A stretch of DNA of 7,859 nt from Brevundimonas sp. (GTDB lineage: Bacteria; Pseudomonadota; Alphaproteobacteria; Caulobacterales; Caulobacteraceae): contig JADGMZ010000024.1 of the NCBI GenBank assembly GCA_015234495.1, positions 1-7,859 of the forward strand, read 5' to 3'. Under the pieces are notes generated by a model, which was not told the DNA's origin, did not search any database, and worked only from the letters and a program-made list of their open reading frames with translations. Positions 5,682-7,859 of this stretch are shown here, piece by piece. The position numbers and the translations under genes were made by a program. Positions within the stretch are counted from its first letter, which is position 1; each line of letters begins with the position of its first letter.

Positions 5682-6650
5682 TCACAGGCTCATCATCGAG
5701 GTCATGCTCTCGACCAGCAGGGCCGCGAACAGGGCCATCAGATACAGGATGGAGAAGGCGAACAGGTTCCTCGCCGGTTTGGCCCCGGAGCGGACATCAT
5801 ACAATGCGGCCTCTCGCCCCACGGCCTCGGCCTTGTCGGGCTGGTCTCCCGCCCGCGAGCGCCACAGGCGGACGGCCAGGAACAGGAAACCGGCCCCGCC
5901 GACGATCGACACCGCCAGATAGACCGGGCCGCCCAGCCCCGTGAACCCGGGCGCTATGGCCACCGGCACGAACACCAGGCTGTAGAGCAGGATCTGCAGC
6001 CGGGTGGACTTCGCCCCGCGCGCCACCGGCATCATCGGAATGCCGGCCTTGGCGTAGTCTCCGGCCGAATACAGGGCGAGCGCCCAGCTGTGCGGCGGGG
6101 TCCACAGGAAGATGATCAGGAACAACAGCCAGGCCTGCCACGGCGCGTCGCCGGTCGCCGCCGCCCAGCCGATCACCGGCGGGAAGGCCCCGGCCGCGCC
6201 GCCGATGACGATGTTCTGAGGCGTCCGGCGCTTCAGCAGCAGGGTGTAGAAGCCGGCGTAGTAGGCGATGGTCAGGGCCAGTAGTCCCCCCGCCAGCCAG
6301 TTGGTCGCCATGCCCAGCAGCATGACCGAGAACAGCGACAGGACGACCCCGAAGGCCATGGCGTCGTTCTTGCGCACCCGGCCCGCGGCCACCGGACGAC
6401 CGCGGGTGCGCCGCATCAGGGCGTCGGTCTCGCCCTCCAGCGCCATGTTCAGCGCCCCGGCCGCCCCGGCGCCGACGGCGATGCACAGGATGGCGATGGC
6501 CGCGCTCAGCACGTCGATATCGCCGCCGGCGACCACCAGGCCGGTGACCGCCGTGAAGATCACCAGCGACATGACGCGCGGCTTCAGCAGCTGGAAATAG
6601 TCTTCCGGCTGGGCGGTGGTGATCTTCGGGGCGGCGGCGGGTTTGCTCAT
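5682..6650 (-). CDS. ctaB: Protoheme IX farnesyltransferase (heme O synthase)
   Basis: CtaB transfers a farnesyl group from farnesyl diphosphate to heme B to make heme O, the precursor of heme A in the aa3 oxidase. The 322-residue product is a polytopic UbiA-superfamily prenyltransferase. [12 protein letters not shown] (18-29) is the conserved start of helix 1. The first prenyl-diphosphate motif is at 68-86 ([19 protein letters not shown]), where the usual NxxxDxxxD reads N68, E72, D76. The second acidic motif is [13 protein letters not shown], preceded by [11 protein letters not shown]. About eight to nine hydrophobic helices are visible. The frame is open to 6695, but ATG 6650 is preferred: GGAAGG lies 4 nt upstream and the protein then starts close to the expected N-terminus. 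It follows ctaD after a 115-nt gap containing a strong hairpin, and coxF begins 4 nt after its stop. Confidence 0.96.
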   Translation of the reverse strand: MSKPAAAPKITTAQPEDYFQLLKPRVMSLVIFTAVTGLVVAGGDIDVLSAAIAILCIAVGAGAAGALNMALEGETDALMRRTRGRPVAAGRVRKNDAMAFGVVLSLFSVMLLGMATNWLAGGLLALTIAYYAGFYTLLLKRRTPQNIVIGGAAGAFPPVIGWAAATGDAPWQAWLLFLIIFLWTPPHSWALALYSAGDYAKAGIPMMPVARGAKSTRLQILLYSLVFVPVAIAPGFTGLGGPVYLAVSIVGGAGFLFLAVRLWRSRAGDQPDKAEAVGREAALYDVRSGAKPARNLFAFSILYLMALFAALLVESMTSMMSL

Positions 6651-6662
6651 TCGGCCTTCCAG

Positions 6663-6679
6663 CGCGCTGACGTAGCGCG
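6663..6679. repeat. Short inverted repeat in the ctaB leader
   Basis: CGCGCT and AGCGCG form a 6-bp perfect stem around GACGT, just upstream of the ctaB ribosome binding site (6655-6660). It could influence access to that site, but short GC stems are common by chance here. Confidence 0.25.
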
Positions 6680-6706
6680 AAGCGCGGTCGCGCACAAAAT
6701 GCCTGA

Positions 6707-6736
6707 GGGCCGCCCCTTCGGAAGAAGGAGCGGCCC
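6707..6736 (-). terminator. Strong hairpin between ctaD and ctaB (partial terminator or processing site)
   Basis: In the minus-strand transcript, GGGCCGCTCCTTC pairs with GAAGGGGCGGCCC around a UUCC loop. This gives 13 base pairs including one G-U pair. On the opposite strand the same position is a C-A mismatch, so the structure favours the ctaD direction. It starts 29 nt after the ctaD stop codon. TTTT follows 7 nt after the stem (6696-6699), further than in an ideal intrinsic terminator. It may be a leaky terminator or a 3'-end stabilising structure that lets ctaD be expressed above the downstream assembly genes. Confidence 0.65.
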
Positions 6737-6765
6737 CCGGGTGCTCGGGTCCGGCTGGACCGGTC

Positions 6766-7859
6766 CTAGTGCTCGTCGTTCTTGACCACCGGCAGTTCGT
6801 TGAACTGGTGGTGCGGCGGCGGCGAGGACAGGGTCCACTCCAGGGTCGTGGCGCCTTCGCCCCACGGGTTGGCGTCGGCCTTGCGGCGGCGGATGGCGGC
6901 TTCGATCAGCATGATCATGAAGATTCCGACGCCGACGAGGGTGATGACGTAGCCGATCGAGGAGACGTAGTTCCACAGCGAGTAGCCGTCGGCGTAATCG
7001 ACGTAGCGGCGCGGCATCCCCTGCAGTCCGAGGAAGTGCTGCGGGAAGAAGACCACGTTGACGCCGACGAACATGACCCAGAAGTGCAGGGTGCCGAGGA
7101 ACTCGTTGTACTTCACGCCGAACATCTTCTCGAACCAGTAGTAGAAGCCCGCGAAGATCGAGAACACGGCGCCCAGCGACAGCACGTAGTGGAAGTGGGC
7201 CACGACGTAGTAGGTGTCGTGCAGCGGGTAGTCGATGCCGGCGTTGGCCAGGACCACGCCCGTCACGCCGCCGACGGTGAACAGGAAGATGAAGCCCAGC
7301 GCCCACAGCATGGGCGTCTTGAAGCTGATGGAGCCGCCCCACATGGTGGCGATCCAGCTGAAGATCTTCACCCCCGTCGGCACCGCAATGATCATGGTGG
7401 CGGCAGTGAAATAGGCCCGCAGGTTCACGCTCATGCCGACCGTGAACATGTGGTGGGCCCACACGATGAAGCCGACGAAGCCGATGGCCACCATGGCGTA
7501 GGCCATGGCGAGATAGCCGAAGATGGGCTTTTTCGAGAAGGTCGAGACGATGTGGCTGATCATGCCGAAGCCCGGGATGATCATGATGTAGACCTCGGGG
7601 TGACCGAAGAACCAGAACAGGTGCTGGTACATCACCGGGTCGCCGCCGCCGGCCGGATCGAAGAAGCTGGTGCCGAAGTTGCGGTCGGCCAGCAGCATGG
7701 TGATGGCGCCGGCCAGAACCGGCAGCGACAGCAGCAGCATGAAGGCGGTGATCAGCATCGCCCAGGCGAACAGCGGCATGCGGTGCAGGGTCATGCCCGG
7801 CGCGCGCATGTTGAAGATGGTGGTGATGAAGTTGATGGCGCCTCGTCGATCCTCGGCGC
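6766..7859 (-). CDS. ctaD: Cytochrome c oxidase subunit I, aa3 type (N-terminus outside window)
   Basis: Subunit I reduces O2 to water at the heme a3-CuB centre and pumps protons. About 360 C-terminal residues are present; full-length proteins are about 550. Visible active-site elements are HPEVY (7588-7602), which holds a CuB His, the A1-family proton-pathway Glu and the cross-linked Tyr, and WAHHMFTVG with the two further CuB His. Also present are PTGVKIFSW with the K-channel Lys and [13 protein letters not shown] with the heme a3 and heme a ligands. [11 protein letters not shown] lies near the C-terminus. The reading frame continues upstream of Met 7809 as [15 protein letters not shown], the normal sequence, so 7809 is not the start. 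The last 23 bases of the window give AEDRRG where the family has SSILG, apparently because that segment is inverted (reported separately). ctaC is expected further upstream. The stop is followed by the hairpin. Confidence 0.97.
   Translation of the reverse strand, partial: AEDRRGAINFITTIFNMRAPGMTLHRMPLFAWAMLITAFMLLLSLPVLAGAITMLLADRNFGTSFFDPAGGGDPVMYQHLFWFFGHPEVYIMIIPGFGMISHIVSTFSKKPIFGYLAMAYAMVAIGFVGFIVWAHHMFTVGMSVNLRAYFTAATMIIAVPTGVKIFSWIATMWGGSISFKTPMLWALGFIFLFTVGGVTGVVLANAGIDYPLHDTYYVVAHFHYVLSLGAVFSIFAGFYYWFEKMFGVKYNEFLGTLHFWVMFVGVNVVFFPQHFLGLQGMPRRYVDYADGYSLWNYVSSIGYVITLVGVGIFMIMLIEAAIRRRKADANPWGEGATTLEWTLSSPPPHHQFNELPVVKNDEH
7837..7859. other. Apparent inverted segment or chimeric contig end within ctaD
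   Basis: GGCGCC (7837-7842) is followed by TCGTCGATCCTC (7843-7854) and GGCGC at the edge. Read on the plus strand, this encodes GASSILGA, exactly the subunit I sequence expected at this place on the minus strand. The minus strand instead reads AEDRRG. The 12 inner bases therefore appear inverted between two palindromic GGCGCC sites. A strand-switch artefact at a contig end is the simplest explanation. Confidence 0.75.

Noticed and set aside
4977..6284. Long plus-strand open frame of 435 codons opposite ctaG, coxF and ctaB
   Set aside because: It spans three convincingly identified genes on the other strand, and its composition (Gly, Arg, His, Gln, Ala-rich, no hydrophobic core) is that of an antisense shadow in GC-rich DNA.
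7837..7859. Invertible switch (site-specific recombination) in ctaD
   Set aside because: The 6-bp palindromic ends are too short for known invertases, no recombinase gene is nearby, and either a contig-end chimera or a rare rearrangement explains it better. It is kept only as a probable artefact.

Overview
This window is GC-rich chromosomal DNA from an alphaproteobacterium, most likely in Caulobacterales (Caulobacter or Brevundimonas-like). That placement is an inference. It rests on the very high GC content, the aa3 cytochrome oxidase gene order with a CoxF-type small gene and DUF983, and a downstream gene that looks like Caulobacter PdeA (CC3396), including its unusual GEDEF motif. Every gene I can support lies on the minus strand, so the genes read from right to left. 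Coding density is very high. The longest gap between genes is about 115 bases, and no stretch over 300 bases lacks a gene.

Right to middle (7859 to 2879) is the aa3-type cytochrome c oxidase cluster. It holds ctaD (subunit I, N-terminus outside the window), ctaB (heme O synthase), a 60-residue single-helix CoxF-like protein, ctaG (Cox11 copper chaperone), ctaE (subunit III), a DUF983 zinc-ribbon membrane protein, and surf1 (heme a insertion factor). Together they supply two structural subunits, the first dedicated step of heme A synthesis, and the CuB and heme a3 assembly factors. ctaC (subunit II) is expected upstream, off the right edge. Several junctions overlap by 4 nt or abut (coxF/ctaG, ctaE/DUF983, DUF983/surf1), which suggests translational coupling. 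A strong hairpin separates ctaD from ctaB.

Middle to left (2889 to 983) are an M16-family zinc peptidase, whose 5' end overlaps the end of surf1, and a RimJ/RimL-type GNAT acetyltransferase. The left end (937 to 1) is the N-terminal part of a PAS-GGDEF-EAL protein. Its GGDEF domain carries GEDEF and lacks an RxxD inhibitory site, as in the GTP-activated c-di-GMP phosphodiesterase PdeA.

I found no mobile element, CRISPR array, tRNA or rRNA, and no clearly new biological system. The points most worth a second look are: an apparent inverted segment at the extreme right edge of ctaD, probably a chimeric contig end; a perfect 13-bp hairpin inside the DUF983 coding start that looks like a terminator on the antisense strand; the ctaD/ctaB hairpin; a possible CTG start for the M16 peptidase; and the degenerate-GGDEF PdeA-like gene beside the terminal oxidase genes.
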